Assembly (NCBI RefSeq): GCF_015354315.1
Contig: NZ_JADKYY010000012.1
Location: 1-64,000 of the forward strand
Source: Planobacterium oryzisoli
GTDB taxonomy: Bacteria; Bacteroidota; Bacteroidia; Flavobacteriales; Weeksellaceae
Direction of reading: 5' to 3'
Length of the DNA: 64,000 nucleotides
The translations under genes and the position numbers were made by a program. Below are positions 28,240 through 37,756 of the stretch, one piece after another; the stretch's first letter is position 1; every line of letters begins with the position of its first letter. The notes under the pieces are model-generated. The model made no database searches, had not been told where the DNA came from, and saw nothing but the letters and a program-made list of their open reading frames with translations.

Positions 28240-28869
28240 GTGATGAAACAAATTGTATTAACCCTTTTGCTTGTATTTACCCTGGGAACGCTCAGCCAAG
28301 CGCAGAGCATCTCGGTGGAAAAATGGCAGCAGGCGGATAGCCAGGAGCGAAAAAGTATGCTCAAGGACATGAGCCCCGAGCAGAAAAAGCTTTTCTATAA
28401 GGATCTTAGAGAAAACATGCTGGTAGAGGAACTAAAAGTGCCCGCCAAAGACCGGGAATCCTTCAAGAGGATGTACTCGGAGTATCAGGACTCCCAGCGC
28501 AGAATAAAAGAGGACTTCAGTCATGATTTCGATCCGGACAAACTCTCCGACCAACAGGCCCGTGAAAAGCTGGAAGAGAGTTTTCGGTACGGAGAGCGGA
28601 TGATTGATACCCGAAGAGAATATGCACGCAAAATGCAGGGAGTAATAGGACCGCAGCAGGTGCTTAAAATGTTCAAGCACGAGGGCGAGATGCGCGATCG
28701 GATGCTGGAGCGAAGAATACAAAGCCGCGTAGAGCAGACTGCTCCGGGAAGCGGCATGCGCAACAGTAATTCCGGAGAGTTCCGGTCTTCCCCACAGCAC
28801 ATGCAATCCGGTCAGAGGCCTATGCTACGTACGCCTGCTCCTTCGGGAATGCGCAGCGGAAGCAGATAA
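28240..28869 (+). CDS. periplasmic Spy/CpxP-like helical protein
   Basis: A 209-aa protein with a signal peptide (about 1-22, ...SQAQS). The helical region, with MSPEQKKLFYKDLR, KLSDQQAREKLEES and VIGPQQVLKMFKHEGEMRDRM, resembles LTxxQ-type Spy/CpxP chaperones. The C-terminal 40 residues are Ser/Gly/Met/Pro-rich and probably disordered. It is likely an output or sensor of the sigma system. It starts 9 nt after the anti-sigma gene and a terminator follows. Confidence 0.72.
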   Translation: MMKQIVLTLLLVFTLGTLSQAQSISVEKWQQADSQERKSMLKDMSPEQKKLFYKDLRENMLVEELKVPAKDRESFKRMYSEYQDSQRRIKEDFSHDFDPDKLSDQQAREKLEESFRYGERMIDTRREYARKMQGVIGPQQVLKMFKHEGEMRDRMLERRIQSRVEQTAPGSGMRNSNSGEFRSSPQHMQSGQRPMLRTPAPSGMRSGSR

Positions 28870-28905
28870 TCAACCCATAATAGTTTATTTTTTTAATGTG
28901 AGACG

Positions 28906-28937
28906 GCCCCGGTGAATTTTCATCGGGGCTGTTTTTT
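28906..28937 (+). terminator. terminator of the sigma-factor triad
   Basis: A 10-bp stem (28906-28915 with 28920-28929, one G-U) with a 4-nt loop, then six T residues (28932-28937). Confidence 0.9.
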
Positions 28938-28995
28938 GGATTCTGTCCCGAAAGGACGATGAGCGGAACAAATAAAAAATTCCATTAAAAAAACC

Positions 28996-29003
28996 TATTT
29001 TTG
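28996..29003 (+). promoter_or_regulatory. -7 element TATTTTTG of lepA
   Basis: A match to TAnnTTTG followed by GCAC, 17 nt before the lepA start. No clear -33 element. Confidence 0.55.
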
Positions 29004-29020
29004 CACTTCGAACAAAACCA

Positions 29021-30817
29021 ATGAAAAACATTCGTAATTTCTGCATCATTGCACATATTGACCACGGTAAATCCACTTTGGCAGACCGCCTCTTGGAATA
29101 TACCAATACGGTGACCCAGCGCGAACTTCAAACCCAGACCCTGGACGATATGGATCTGGAGCGCGAGCGGGGGATTACCATTAAGTCCCACGCCATTCAG
29201 ATGGATTACGAGTTTGAGGGTGAAAAATACACCCTGAACCTGATTGATACGCCCGGGCACGTGGATTTTTCCTACGAAGTCTCCCGCTCCATCGCCGCCT
29301 GTGAAGGAGCACTTTTAATCGTTGATGCGGCACAAAGTATACAGGCCCAGACCATTTCCAATCTCTACCTGGCCCTGGAAAACGATCTGGAGATTATTCC
29401 TATTCTGAATAAAATAGATCTTCCTTCCGCAAATCCCGAAGAGGTTACTGATGAGATCGTGAACCTTCTGGGGTGCAGCCCCCAGGACGTATTGCGCGTC
29501 TCGGGAAAAACCGGAGAGGGCGTTAGGGATCTTTTAGAACAGATTGTAAAGCGTATCCCTGCCCCAAAGGGCGATCCCGATGCGCCCCTGCAGGCCCTGA
29601 TTTTTGACTCGGTCTATAACCCCTTCCGTGGAATAGAGGCCTATTTTAAAGTGGTGAACGGAAGCATTAAAAAAGGTCAGAAAGTACAGTTCATGGCTAC
29701 GGGTAAGACCTACGAAGCGGACGAGGTAGGGACCTTAAAACTCAAGCAGGCACCCAAGTCGCAGATTCTTACCGGTGATGTGGGGTATATAATTTCCGGA
29801 ATAAAAGATGCCCGCGAGGTCAAAGTGGGCGATACCATAACGGCGACAGAAAACCCCGCCACCGTGGCTATTGAAGGGTTTGAGGAGGTAAAACCCATGG
29901 TATTTGCCGGAATCTATCCGATTGAATCCGAAGACTTTGAGGAGCTGCGCACCTCACTGGAGAAACTGCGTCTGAACGACGCCTCCCTGGTGTTTGAAGC
30001 GGAGAGTTCGGCGGCCCTGGGCTTTGGATTCCGATGCGGATTCTTAGGAATGCTCCATATGGAGATCGTCCAGGAACGTCTGGACCGGGAATTTGACATG
30101 AACGTCATTACCACCGTTCCCAACGTGTCCTACCACGGGTATTCCAAGAAAGAACCCGACACGCCTATTCTTATCAATAACCCTTCGGAGATGATAGACC
30201 CTACGATTCTGGACCGTGTGGAGGAGCCTTTCATCAAGGCCTCCATAATAACCAAGTCCGACTACGTGGGAGCGGTAATGACCCTGTGTATTGAAAAACG
30301 CGGAGAAATCGTAAACCAGAGTTATCTGACGGCCGAACGCGTGGAGCTGGTCTTTAATATGCCTCTTTCCGAGGTGGTTTTTGATTTCTACGACCGGTTG
30401 AAATCCATCTCCAAAGGCTACGCTTCGTTTGACTACCATCCGATCGGGTTCCGCGCCTCGAAACTCGTAAAGATGGATATCCTTATCAACGGTGACATGG
30501 TCGATGCCCTCTCTTCACTCATCCACGAGAGCAATGCCTACTACATCGGAAAGAAAATGTGCGAGAAGCTCCGCGAACTTATACCGCGTCAGCAGTTCGA
30601 TATCGCCGTACAGGCGGCCCTGGGAACCAAAGTAATTGCCCGTGAAACCATCAAGGCACTAAGAAAAGACGTTACTGCCAAGTGTTACGGTGGGGATATT
30701 TCCCGGAAACGAAAGCTTCTGGAAAAACAGAAGGAAGGAAAGAAAAAAATGAAGCAGATCGGCCGCGTGGAAGTACCCCAATCGGCATTTATGGCGGTTC
30801 TGAAGCTGAACGATTAA
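29021..30817 (+). CDS. lepA: elongation factor 4 (LepA), ribosomal back-translocase GTPase
   Basis: A 598-aa translational GTPase. The G domain has AHIDHGKST (P-loop), the [10 protein letters not shown] switch, DTPGHVDF (G3) and NKIDLP (G4). Domain II and EF-G-like domains III and V follow, and the C-terminus is the LepA-specific domain (for example [13 protein letters not shown]...[16 protein letters not shown]). Length is standard. It is monocistronic, with its own -7 element and a strong terminator. Confidence 0.97.
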   Translation: MKNIRNFCIIAHIDHGKSTLADRLLEYTNTVTQRELQTQTLDDMDLERERGITIKSHAIQMDYEFEGEKYTLNLIDTPGHVDFSYEVSRSIAACEGALLIVDAAQSIQAQTISNLYLALENDLEIIPILNKIDLPSANPEEVTDEIVNLLGCSPQDVLRVSGKTGEGVRDLLEQIVKRIPAPKGDPDAPLQALIFDSVYNPFRGIEAYFKVVNGSIKKGQKVQFMATGKTYEADEVGTLKLKQAPKSQILTGDVGYIISGIKDAREVKVGDTITATENPATVAIEGFEEVKPMVFAGIYPIESEDFEELRTSLEKLRLNDASLVFEAESSAALGFGFRCGFLGMLHMEIVQERLDREFDMNVITTVPNVSYHGYSKKEPDTPILINNPSEMIDPTILDRVEEPFIKASIITKSDYVGAVMTLCIEKRGEIVNQSYLTAERVELVFNMPLSEVVFDFYDRLKSISKGYASFDYHPIGFRASKLVKMDILINGDMVDALSSLIHESNAYYIGKKMCEKLRELIPRQQFDIAVQAALGTKVIARETIKALRKDVTAKCYGGDISRKRKLLEKQKEGKKKMKQIGRVEVPQSAFMAVLKLND

Positions 30818-30845
30818 CCCCCAAAGAATTTATTATTCCCTATAA

Positions 30846-30878
30846 AAAGGATGCTTTTACTAAAAGGCATCCTTTTTT
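30846..30878 (+). terminator. terminator of lepA
   Basis: A 9-bp stem (30846-30854 with 30867-30875), extended inwards by A-T pairs, ends in a run of T (30873-30878). Confidence 0.9.
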
Positions 30879-30950
30879 AGGACCGTAAGGTACTTGGCCC
30901 CGCTGTAACATTTGGACGCTACAGAGTACTAATGTCTAAAAAAACAATCC

Positions 30951-33644
30951 ATGAAACACACGCTGCTTTTGCTCACGTTCTTTTTCTCCGCACTCTTCTA
31001 TGGACAGAGCACCCTGAAAGGAAAAGTTACCGATGAGGACGGCTCCGGGGTCGGAAGCGCTTCGGTAACGGTAGAAGAGCCTGGAAAAGATGCCATCATC
31101 GCCTATGCCCTGACCAACTCCAAGGGGGAATACACCCTTACTTTTACCTCCGAGCAGAGTCAGGTGGATGTAAAGGTAAAGGCATTCAACCACCGAAGTA
31201 CCCTTAAGGTGGTGAGTAACAGCTCTCAGAATGTGGATTTTACCATTCAGACGGAAGCGACCGAAATCAAAGAGGTAAAACTAAAAACCCGCCTTATTAC
31301 CAAGCGCGGAGATACCATTGCCTACGATTTGAACGAGTTCGACAGCAAAAGCGACCGTACCCTCTCCGATGTACTAAAGAAGATACCGGGGATCGAGGTC
31401 AACAGCAGTGGCGCCATCCTCTACCAGGGGGAGCCTATCAATAAATTCTACGTCAACGGAAAGGACCTTATGGAAGGGGGCTACGGCACCGTGGTCAATG
31501 CGCTTCCCAAAGACGCGGTACAGAAAATGGAGGTGATGGAAAACCACCAGCCCATTAAATCCCTGCAGGATAAAATCCCTTCGGAGAATGCTGCCATTAA
31601 TATCAAACTTAAAAATAAAGTCACCATGACCGGGCGCGGAGAAGTAGGCGTGGGCATGGATCCGCTGCTTTGGAACGTGAAACTCACCCCCATGTTCTTT
31701 GGACAGAAAAACCAGTGGGTACTGAACTACAAAGCCAACAACAGTGGGGAATCGGTAGAAAACGAACGCAATATCCTGGCCTTTGGTTCGCGCTTTGAGG
31801 GCACGCGCCGCCAGGCCGCCCAGCGCAGCTGGCTGGGTGTGGACCGCGCCCAGGTGCCCAATGTCCCGGAAAAGCGCTACCTCTTAAACAATGTACATTA
31901 CCTCTCGGCCAACCTACTTACCAGTCCTTTCAAGGACAAAGAGTGGGAACTTAAAGTAAATGCCAGCTACTCCAATAATTCCATTGAGCGCTCCTCCTTC
32001 CGCGAGACCATCTACGAGCCCTCGGAGTATTTTCCTTCAGGCGCCAGTGCACGCACGGACCTGAGCAACGATTTCTACGCACAATCGGCCAAGGGGGAAG
32101 TGATTTTAACAAAGAACGCCAAGAAAGGGTTCTTTAAAAATACCACTACCTGGAACGGTTTCTGGAACGACGACCGCGGCATGGGACGCATCGTAGACTC
32201 CCGCACGGGAACCATCTCCATGGACCAGAAACTCAAGTCCCCAAGCGGAATGTTCCAGAACTCCTTAAGTACCATCATACCTTTTAAAGACAAAATGGTC
32301 AACGTGATGAGCTACATTAGCCACCAAAAGGACCGGCAAAACCTCTCGGCAGAATATGAGAATTTCCAGGATTTCGAAGACTATTTCGGGCAGAACTTCT
32401 CCAGATTAGACCAGCAGCTCGAACTTCAGACCACCAATATCAACCACTCGGCCTCGGTAGGCTTTAACGTGAAGCGCTGGACCCTTTCCCCGGAAGTAGG
32501 ACTCAATATGTCCCTTAACGAGATGAATTCCCTCCTGGAAGGAGACGGCGTAGCCCTGGGAGAGGACTTTAGAAACGATATGCGTTGGAACGAGCTGAAT
32601 CCCTACACCCAGCTGGGAATTAACTACAAAGGAGGGGGACTGAATATGAATATCACCCTACCGATGAATTTCTACGGCATCACCTACAAGGACCAGATCC
32701 GAAACACCTCTCAGGACATCAGCAGAAGTGTCTTTGAACCGAGCTTCTGGGGAAGCTACGATTTCACGTCCTTCTGGAAGCTCTGGGCCTTTGCCAATGT
32801 AAACTATAATTTTGGGGATTTTGGTTCCCTTTATTCGGGGAACATTCTCAGCTCCCCGCAGAATATCGGAAACAACGACAACCTGCTTCCTGAGACCCGC
32901 AGTACCACCATCGCTCCGCGCCTGGAGTACCGCAATCCACTGAACAACCTGTTTTTCAATCTGCGCTACGCCCAAAGCAGCGTGAAGCGTAACCTTATTG
33001 CGCGTACTACCATCTTCTCCTCCGGAGCCAATATCAGTGAATTGGAATACTTTGACAATACCACGCGCTCCTCCAACCAAAGCGCAGAGATTGGTAAGTA
33101 TTTTCCTAAGTTTAAGACCAACCTTTCCACTACGGTCTCCAACCGCGATAATAACGGTTATTCCCTGCTTGTAAACCAGTCCACCGGGGAGAGCAATTTG
33201 ATTGAAACCGAGACCAACGGACAGAGCTGGAGCCTGAAATTCAACAACAGCTATTTCTCCTGGATGAGTGTGGACTACAGCCTTTCGATGAACTGGAATA
33301 AGAACAAGAACCTTTTCTACGGCAATGAGATAAAAACCTCCGGATGGAGCCATAATCTGGCGGCGTACTTCTACCCTATTGAAAACCACACCATTGGATT
33401 CTTCTGGGACGAGGGCACCACCTCACAACTGGATGAGAGCTTTAGAAACTCTTTCTACGATCTTTCCTACCAGTTCTCCTGGGCTAAGAAGAAGATGGAT
33501 TTCGAGGTGAAATGGCTAAATATTGCCGGTACCAAAGTCTACGAGCAGATTTCCTACAACACGAGTCTTCTCTCCACTACGCGAAGCAGTATGCAGATAC
33601 GTCCAAGCCAAGTCCTGTTTACTGTGAAGTTTAACTTTAAATAA
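30951..33644 (+). CDS. TonB-receptor-like outer-membrane beta-barrel with carboxypeptidase-like N-domain
   Basis: An 897-aa outer-membrane protein. A signal peptide (about 1-20) precedes a carboxypeptidase-regulatory-like beta sandwich (about 21-105: LKGKVTDEDGSGV...). A plug-like domain (about 110-220, with LKKIPGIEVNSSG and the FYVNGKDLMEGG segment) is followed by a large beta-barrel ending in aromatic-rich FTVKFNFK. The architecture is that of Bacteroidota barrel proteins paired with GLPGLI partners; the ligand is unknown. The GLPGLI gene starts 7 nt after it, so they form one unit. Confidence 0.88.
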   Translation: MKHTLLLLTFFFSALFYGQSTLKGKVTDEDGSGVGSASVTVEEPGKDAIIAYALTNSKGEYTLTFTSEQSQVDVKVKAFNHRSTLKVVSNSSQNVDFTIQTEATEIKEVKLKTRLITKRGDTIAYDLNEFDSKSDRTLSDVLKKIPGIEVNSSGAILYQGEPINKFYVNGKDLMEGGYGTVVNALPKDAVQKMEVMENHQPIKSLQDKIPSENAAINIKLKNKVTMTGRGEVGVGMDPLLWNVKLTPMFFGQKNQWVLNYKANNSGESVENERNILAFGSRFEGTRRQAAQRSWLGVDRAQVPNVPEKRYLLNNVHYLSANLLTSPFKDKEWELKVNASYSNNSIERSSFRETIYEPSEYFPSGASARTDLSNDFYAQSAKGEVILTKNAKKGFFKNTTTWNGFWNDDRGMGRIVDSRTGTISMDQKLKSPSGMFQNSLSTIIPFKDKMVNVMSYISHQKDRQNLSAEYENFQDFEDYFGQNFSRLDQQLELQTTNINHSASVGFNVKRWTLSPEVGLNMSLNEMNSLLEGDGVALGEDFRNDMRWNELNPYTQLGINYKGGGLNMNITLPMNFYGITYKDQIRNTSQDISRSVFEPSFWGSYDFTSFWKLWAFANVNYNFGDFGSLYSGNILSSPQNIGNNDNLLPETRSTTIAPRLEYRNPLNNLFFNLRYAQSSVKRNLIARTTIFSSGANISELEYFDNTTRSSNQSAEIGKYFPKFKTNLSTTVSNRDNNGYSLLVNQSTGESNLIETETNGQSWSLKFNNSYFSWMSVDYSLSMNWNKNKNLFYGNEIKTSGWSHNLAAYFYPIENHTIGFFWDEGTTSQLDESFRNSFYDLSYQFSWAKKKMDFEVKWLNIAGTKVYEQISYNTSLLSTTRSSMQIRPSQVLFTVKFNFK

Positions 33645-33651
33645 TCCACCT

Positions 33652-34518
33652 ATGCAACGAGCTGCCCTACTTCTTATTGTTCTCTTTTCCTCGGCCCTTT
33701 CTTCCCAGACGCGCGCCATCTACGAGTACCGCTTTGCGATTGATTCCACCCGAAAGGACAGCGTGGTAAGTGAGCTGATGTATCTGGATATATCCGAGAA
33801 GGGCAGTAAATTCTACAGCAAGCAGGCCCACGACAGTGATTCCCTTGCAGCGGCGGAGGTAAGAAAACAGATCGCCTCGAAATCCTCTAACATACAGATC
33901 AAGCGCTCGGGACAGAGTGCCGTGGGCTTTGAAGTGGAAAAAACGCCCCAGAAAGAGGTGTATCTCCTAACCACTGTGGGGCGTGACTACTTCCGGGTCA
34001 AAGACGAGCGAGAGCTCTCCTGGACAATCCATCCCGAGACCGCCGTGCATGAAGAGCTTAAAATACAGAAGGCCACCACGCAGTTTGCAGGAAGGGAGTG
34101 GACCGCCTGGTTTAGTCCCGAGGTACCGATTGCGGAAGGTCCCTACAAGTTCCACGGACTTCCGGGACTGATTATAAAGCTTGAGACCAAAGACCAATCG
34201 CATAGCTTTACCCTCAAAGGCCTTAGGAAATCCCCGGGTTCTTCGGCCGACATGTCCCTTCCCCAGGGCGTGGAGGTGCCGTTCTTCTCGCGCAAACCCA
34301 TCGAAGTGGACCGCAAACAGTACAACAAACACCTTGAGCAGTACCGAAAGGATCCCGTGCAGGGCATGCGTGAGATGCTCTCTCAGCCTAATTCCAAGGT
34401 GGTAATCAATGTAGGGGGCGTGGAGTACTCAAATCCCCAGGACATACTGCGTCAGATGGAGAAGAGCGCAAAAGAGCGCGAGAAGAAACGCAACAATCCA
34501 ATAGAGCTGGAAAACTAA
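33652..34518 (+). CDS. GLPGLI family secreted protein, partner of the outer-membrane barrel
   Basis: A 288-aa protein with a signal peptide (about 1-19) and a core with QKATTQFAGREWTAWF and GLPGLI (near residue 172). The C-terminal tail is basic and Asn-rich. It is clearly paralogous to the proteins at 25218 and 47207 through this core. Immediate linkage to the barrel gene suggests a periplasmic or surface partner of that receptor; this is inference from gene order. Confidence 0.9.
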   Translation: MQRAALLLIVLFSSALSSQTRAIYEYRFAIDSTRKDSVVSELMYLDISEKGSKFYSKQAHDSDSLAAAEVRKQIASKSSNIQIKRSGQSAVGFEVEKTPQKEVYLLTTVGRDYFRVKDERELSWTIHPETAVHEELKIQKATTQFAGREWTAWFSPEVPIAEGPYKFHGLPGLIIKLETKDQSHSFTLKGLRKSPGSSADMSLPQGVEVPFFSRKPIEVDRKQYNKHLEQYRKDPVQGMREMLSQPNSKVVINVGGVEYSNPQDILRQMEKSAKEREKKRNNPIELEN

Positions 34519-34582
34519 TTCCTTTCTTTTACTTCCCTCTAGTAGGAAGGAACTTCGTATTTTAGCTGGATAATAAGCTGCT

Positions 34583-35101
34583 ATGTCCTATAAATCCAAG
34601 CTACACGCCGTAAAGGCTTTTGTATTTGATGTCGACGGGGTCTTTACCGACGGAAGTGTATACTTACTTCCGGGGGGTCATATGTCTCGCGTAATGACCG
34701 TTTTGGACGGGTACGCCGTGGTAAAAGCCGTAAAGCTGGGCTACCCGATTGGGGTGATCACCGGAGGAGACGATGCGATGGTGCGCCACCGACTGGAGTA
34801 TCTGGGAATTACCGATTACTACCCCAAGTCCCACGACAAGATGCAGGATTTTAAATCCTTTCTTTCCAAACATTCCCTTGCGCCATCGGACATTCTTACG
34901 ATGGGGGACGATCTTCCGGACTACGAGATGATGCGCTCCTCTCTGCTTGCGACCTGCCCGAGTAATGCCGTGGCGGAGATAAAAGCGATCTGTCAGTACG
35001 TATCGCCCTACGGGGGAGGGAAAGGTGCGGTGCGCGATGTCATTGAGCAGGTGCTTAAAGTGCAGGGACACTGGCAATTAGATAACACGCAATCTGTTTA
35101 G
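34583..35101 (+). CDS. KdsC-like HAD phosphatase (3-deoxy-manno-octulosonate 8-phosphate phosphatase)
   Basis: A 172-aa C0-type HAD phosphatase with FDVDGVFTDG (Asp16 nucleophile, Asp18), the ITGGDDAMV motif II and MGDDLPDYEMM motif IV. Length and lack of a cap fit KdsC, which removes phosphate from KDO-8-P in LPS core synthesis. In Bacteroidota KdsC-like proteins are often next to maf, as here, one base upstream. KdsC specificity is likely but not proven. Confidence 0.85.
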   Translation: MSYKSKLHAVKAFVFDVDGVFTDGSVYLLPGGHMSRVMTVLDGYAVVKAVKLGYPIGVITGGDDAMVRHRLEYLGITDYYPKSHDKMQDFKSFLSKHSLAPSDILTMGDDLPDYEMMRSSLLATCPSNAVAEIKAICQYVSPYGGGKGAVRDVIEQVLKVQGHWQLDNTQSV

Positions 35102-35102
35102 T

Positions 35103-35672
35103 ATGTACCGCCTTCTTCTTGCTTCCCAGTCCCCACGCCGTCAGGAGCTGCTTTCCTCCCTGGGCTTTTCCTTTAACGTGGTCTCTACCGGGACCGAGGA
35201 GCTTTACCCCCAGGACCTTCCCGCAGCAGAAATTGCGCCCTATCTCTCTGAGCTCAAGGCTCGGGAATATGGCCCCCTGGAACGCGGAGATCTGCTTCTT
35301 ACGGCCGATACGGTAGTAGTGCAAAAGGAGCGCATTTTGGAAAAACCTCTGGATGCAGCCCACGCCCAGGAAATGCTCTTACTGCTCAGCGGCTCTTCCC
35401 ACCAGGTCTATACCTCCTTTACCCTTAGATCTACAGATGCTTCCAGTACCTACACCGACCGGGCCACTGTGCATTTTGATACCTTTTCCCCAGAAGAAAT
35501 ACAGTACTACATCGCCCGCTATAAACCCTTTGACAAAGCCGGAAGCTACGGCATACAGGAATGGCTGGGAATGAGTAAAGTGACAGGGATTGAAGGCAGT
35601 TTCTACACCATCATGGGGCTTCCTACCCATTTGGTGTACTGCCATCTATCCCCGTATTTTCCGCTGGGCTAA
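35103..35672 (+). CDS. maf: Maf-family nucleoside triphosphate pyrophosphatase
   Basis: A 189-aa Maf/HAM1-fold house-cleaning enzyme that hydrolyses non-canonical NTPs, probably dTTP/UTP and modified forms. It has the signature LASQSPRRQELLSSLG at residues 6-21, ADTVV near 68 and DKAGSYGIQ near 142. It is coupled to the KdsC-like gene and convergent with tnaA, 6 nt apart. Confidence 0.93.
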   Translation: MYRLLLASQSPRRQELLSSLGFSFNVVSTGTEELYPQDLPAAEIAPYLSELKAREYGPLERGDLLLTADTVVVQKERILEKPLDAAHAQEMLLLLSGSSHQVYTSFTLRSTDASSTYTDRATVHFDTFSPEEIQYYIARYKPFDKAGSYGIQEWLGMSKVTGIEGSFYTIMGLPTHLVYCHLSPYFPLG

Positions 35673-35678
35673 ACCCGA

Positions 35679-37055
35679 TTACACCGGGGAGAGTTGTACG
35701 GTAAAATGGCGCATGATGGGCGCTTCCTCTATAATCCGATAGCCTTTAGTGATCTCATCGCGGCGCGCAAATACGTTTTCCACGGCCTGCGCCACATAAT
35801 CCATATGGTTATTGGTATAGGTTCGCCGGGGGATGGCAAGACGGACAAACTCGGTCTGCGGATAGCGGTTTTCCCGGGTAAGGGGATCGCGGTCGGCTAG
35901 GATGGCCCCGATTTCTACGCCGCGTATGCCTGCCTCCCGATAGAGTTCCAGCGCCAGGGTCTGGGCCGGGAACTGCTCCCGGGGTACATGGGGCAGGAAT
36001 TTCAGTGCATCGATAAACACGGCATGGCCGCCAATGGGATTCTGAAGCGGTACACCGCTTTTTAAAAGACGCTCCCCGAGATACTCTACCTGCGAAATCC
36101 TGGAATGCAGATAGCCGTGCTCGGTGGCTTCATCCAGTCCCACGGCAAGGGCCGCCATATCGCGTCCGCTCATTCCTCCGTAGGTTACAAACCCCTCGTA
36201 GACAATAACCAGCGTGGAGGCTTTATCGTAGAGCGCCTTATCACGCAGGGCAATGAATCCTCCGATATTTACCAGTCCGTCCTTCTTGGAGCTCATGGTC
36301 ATTCCGTCTCCGTAGGAGAACATCTCGCGGCAGATCTCCTTAATGGAGCGCTCCTTTTGACCTTCTTCCCGCTGCTGGATAAAGTAGGCGTTCTCGGCAA
36401 AGCGTGCCGCATCAAAAAACAGGGGAATGGAAAATTCTTTGCAGAGGGCACTTACCTGGCGTATGTTTTCCAGCGATACAGGCTGTCCTCCAGAGGTATT
36501 GCACGTTATGGTAATTAGGCAAAAGGGTATTTGCTCTTTGGGGGTGGAGGTAAATTCCTTGCGCAGTTTTTCAAGGCTCAGATTGCCCTTGAATGGATGG
36601 GGGCTGGAGGTATCAAAGGCCTGGTCCACCGTGCAGTCCACGGCCGTGGCTTTTCGAAACTCGATATGGCCCTTGGTGGTGTCAAAATGGGAATTTCCCG
36701 GTACCCGGTCCCCTTCTTTGACCAGAACCGAGAACAGTACGTTTTCGGCGGCCCTTCCCTGGTGGGTGGGAAGAAGATGTGCAAATCCAGTGATGCGCTC
36801 CACGGTATCTTTCAGCTCGTGGAAGGAGCGCGAGCCTGCGTAGCTCTCATCGCCACGCATCAGGGCCGCCCACTGCAGATCGCTCATAGCGCCTGTGCCG
36901 CTGTCGGTGAGAAGATCAACAAAGACCTGCTCGCTGCGGAGGTTAAATAAGTTGTATCCCGCACTTTTAATCCACTCAGAACGCTGCTCTTGGGTGGAGG
37001 GGAAAATGGGCTCGACCATTTTGATGCGGTAGGGTTCGGCGTAAGGTAGTTTCAT
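35679..37055 (-). CDS. tnaA: tryptophanase (L-tryptophan indole-lyase)
   Basis: A PLP enzyme splitting tryptophan into indole, pyruvate and ammonia. A 458-aa beta-eliminating lyase with the PLP Lys in MSSKKD (Lys258), catalytic Tyr72 in DESYAGS and the THQGR loop (97-101). Tyrosine phenol-lyase is the close alternative. At the two positions that separate the enzymes this protein has Asp125 (FDTTKGH; TPL has Thr) and Ile in GVEIG (TPL has Arg), both the tryptophanase residues. No tnaC-like leader or tnaB permease is next to it. Confidence 0.92.
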   Translation of the reverse strand: MKLPYAEPYRIKMVEPIFPSTQEQRSEWIKSAGYNLFNLRSEQVFVDLLTDSGTGAMSDLQWAALMRGDESYAGSRSFHELKDTVERITGFAHLLPTHQGRAAENVLFSVLVKEGDRVPGNSHFDTTKGHIEFRKATAVDCTVDQAFDTSSPHPFKGNLSLEKLRKEFTSTPKEQIPFCLITITCNTSGGQPVSLENIRQVSALCKEFSIPLFFDAARFAENAYFIQQREEGQKERSIKEICREMFSYGDGMTMSSKKDGLVNIGGFIALRDKALYDKASTLVIVYEGFVTYGGMSGRDMAALAVGLDEATEHGYLHSRISQVEYLGERLLKSGVPLQNPIGGHAVFIDALKFLPHVPREQFPAQTLALELYREAGIRGVEIGAILADRDPLTRENRYPQTEFVRLAIPRRTYTNNHMDYVAQAVENVFARRDEITKGYRIIEEAPIMRHFTVQLSPV

Positions 37056-37128
37056 AACAAATGGGTATTTAGGTGCTGTTTGAAATAAGAGTTTAGAGAC
37101 GGGAGTTCTTGGGAACTAAAGTCTGTGC

Positions 37129-37746
37129 TTATTCCGGCGCCTTAAATACCGCCTCGTCCGAATGGAAGCCTGCAACGCCACCGCTCACTGCAAATTTCAT
37201 GGCCGAAGCCGCCGACATAGTGTGGATGCGGCGTATGTCCTCTTTTCGAGAGATAATTACCCATCCGGAAATGGCGTAGGAATGCGGAAGGTACACCGCG
37301 CAGTGCGAGGCGTCGAATTCCCCGGACATATCCTCCTGGGTTAAGAACCCAATCCGCCAGGTCTCCGGACTTTCCTCAGTGCGTACCCAGACCGGTACGT
37401 TGAATTTCTTCTTGTCTCCTACAAACGAAGACATCACATCCTTGGTGGGCGTGTAGATATGCCGTACTCCGGGAATGCGCTCTAAGGTTCGGTCTACCTT
37501 AGAGAAAAGCCGCTGCCCGAAGACAATTTTATTGCTTATATAGCCTATAGTGATAAGTCCCGAAAGCACCAGAAGAAACGTGATGCCGGGATAGAGCTTT
37601 TCCGAGAGGTAGGGGATGCTTTGGTCGATGGAAGAGACCAGATACCACAGTACCATAACCGTCAGGGTGGTCGGCCCCACAATCAGCAGCCCCTGAAAGA
37701 GGTGCTTTAGAAGGGTACGGGCTATATGTCTGCGGGACAGGTTCAT
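37129..37746 (-). CDS. DUF502 family membrane protein
   Basis: A 205-aa protein with two membrane helices (about 18-36 and 51-72) and a soluble C-terminal domain with the family motifs YTPTKDVMSSFVG and HCAVYLPHSYAISGWVIISR. Function unknown; homologues occur widely in bacteria and plants (LCV-like). It lies 10 nt after the miaE gene on the same strand. Confidence 0.87.
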   Translation of the reverse strand: MNLSRRHIARTLLKHLFQGLLIVGPTTLTVMVLWYLVSSIDQSIPYLSEKLYPGITFLLVLSGLITIGYISNKIVFGQRLFSKVDRTLERIPGVRHIYTPTKDVMSSFVGDKKKFNVPVWVRTEESPETWRIGFLTQEDMSGEFDASHCAVYLPHSYAISGWVIISRKEDIRRIHTMSAASAMKFAVSGGVAGFHSDEAVFKAPE

Positions 37747-37756
37747 GGGATCGGGG

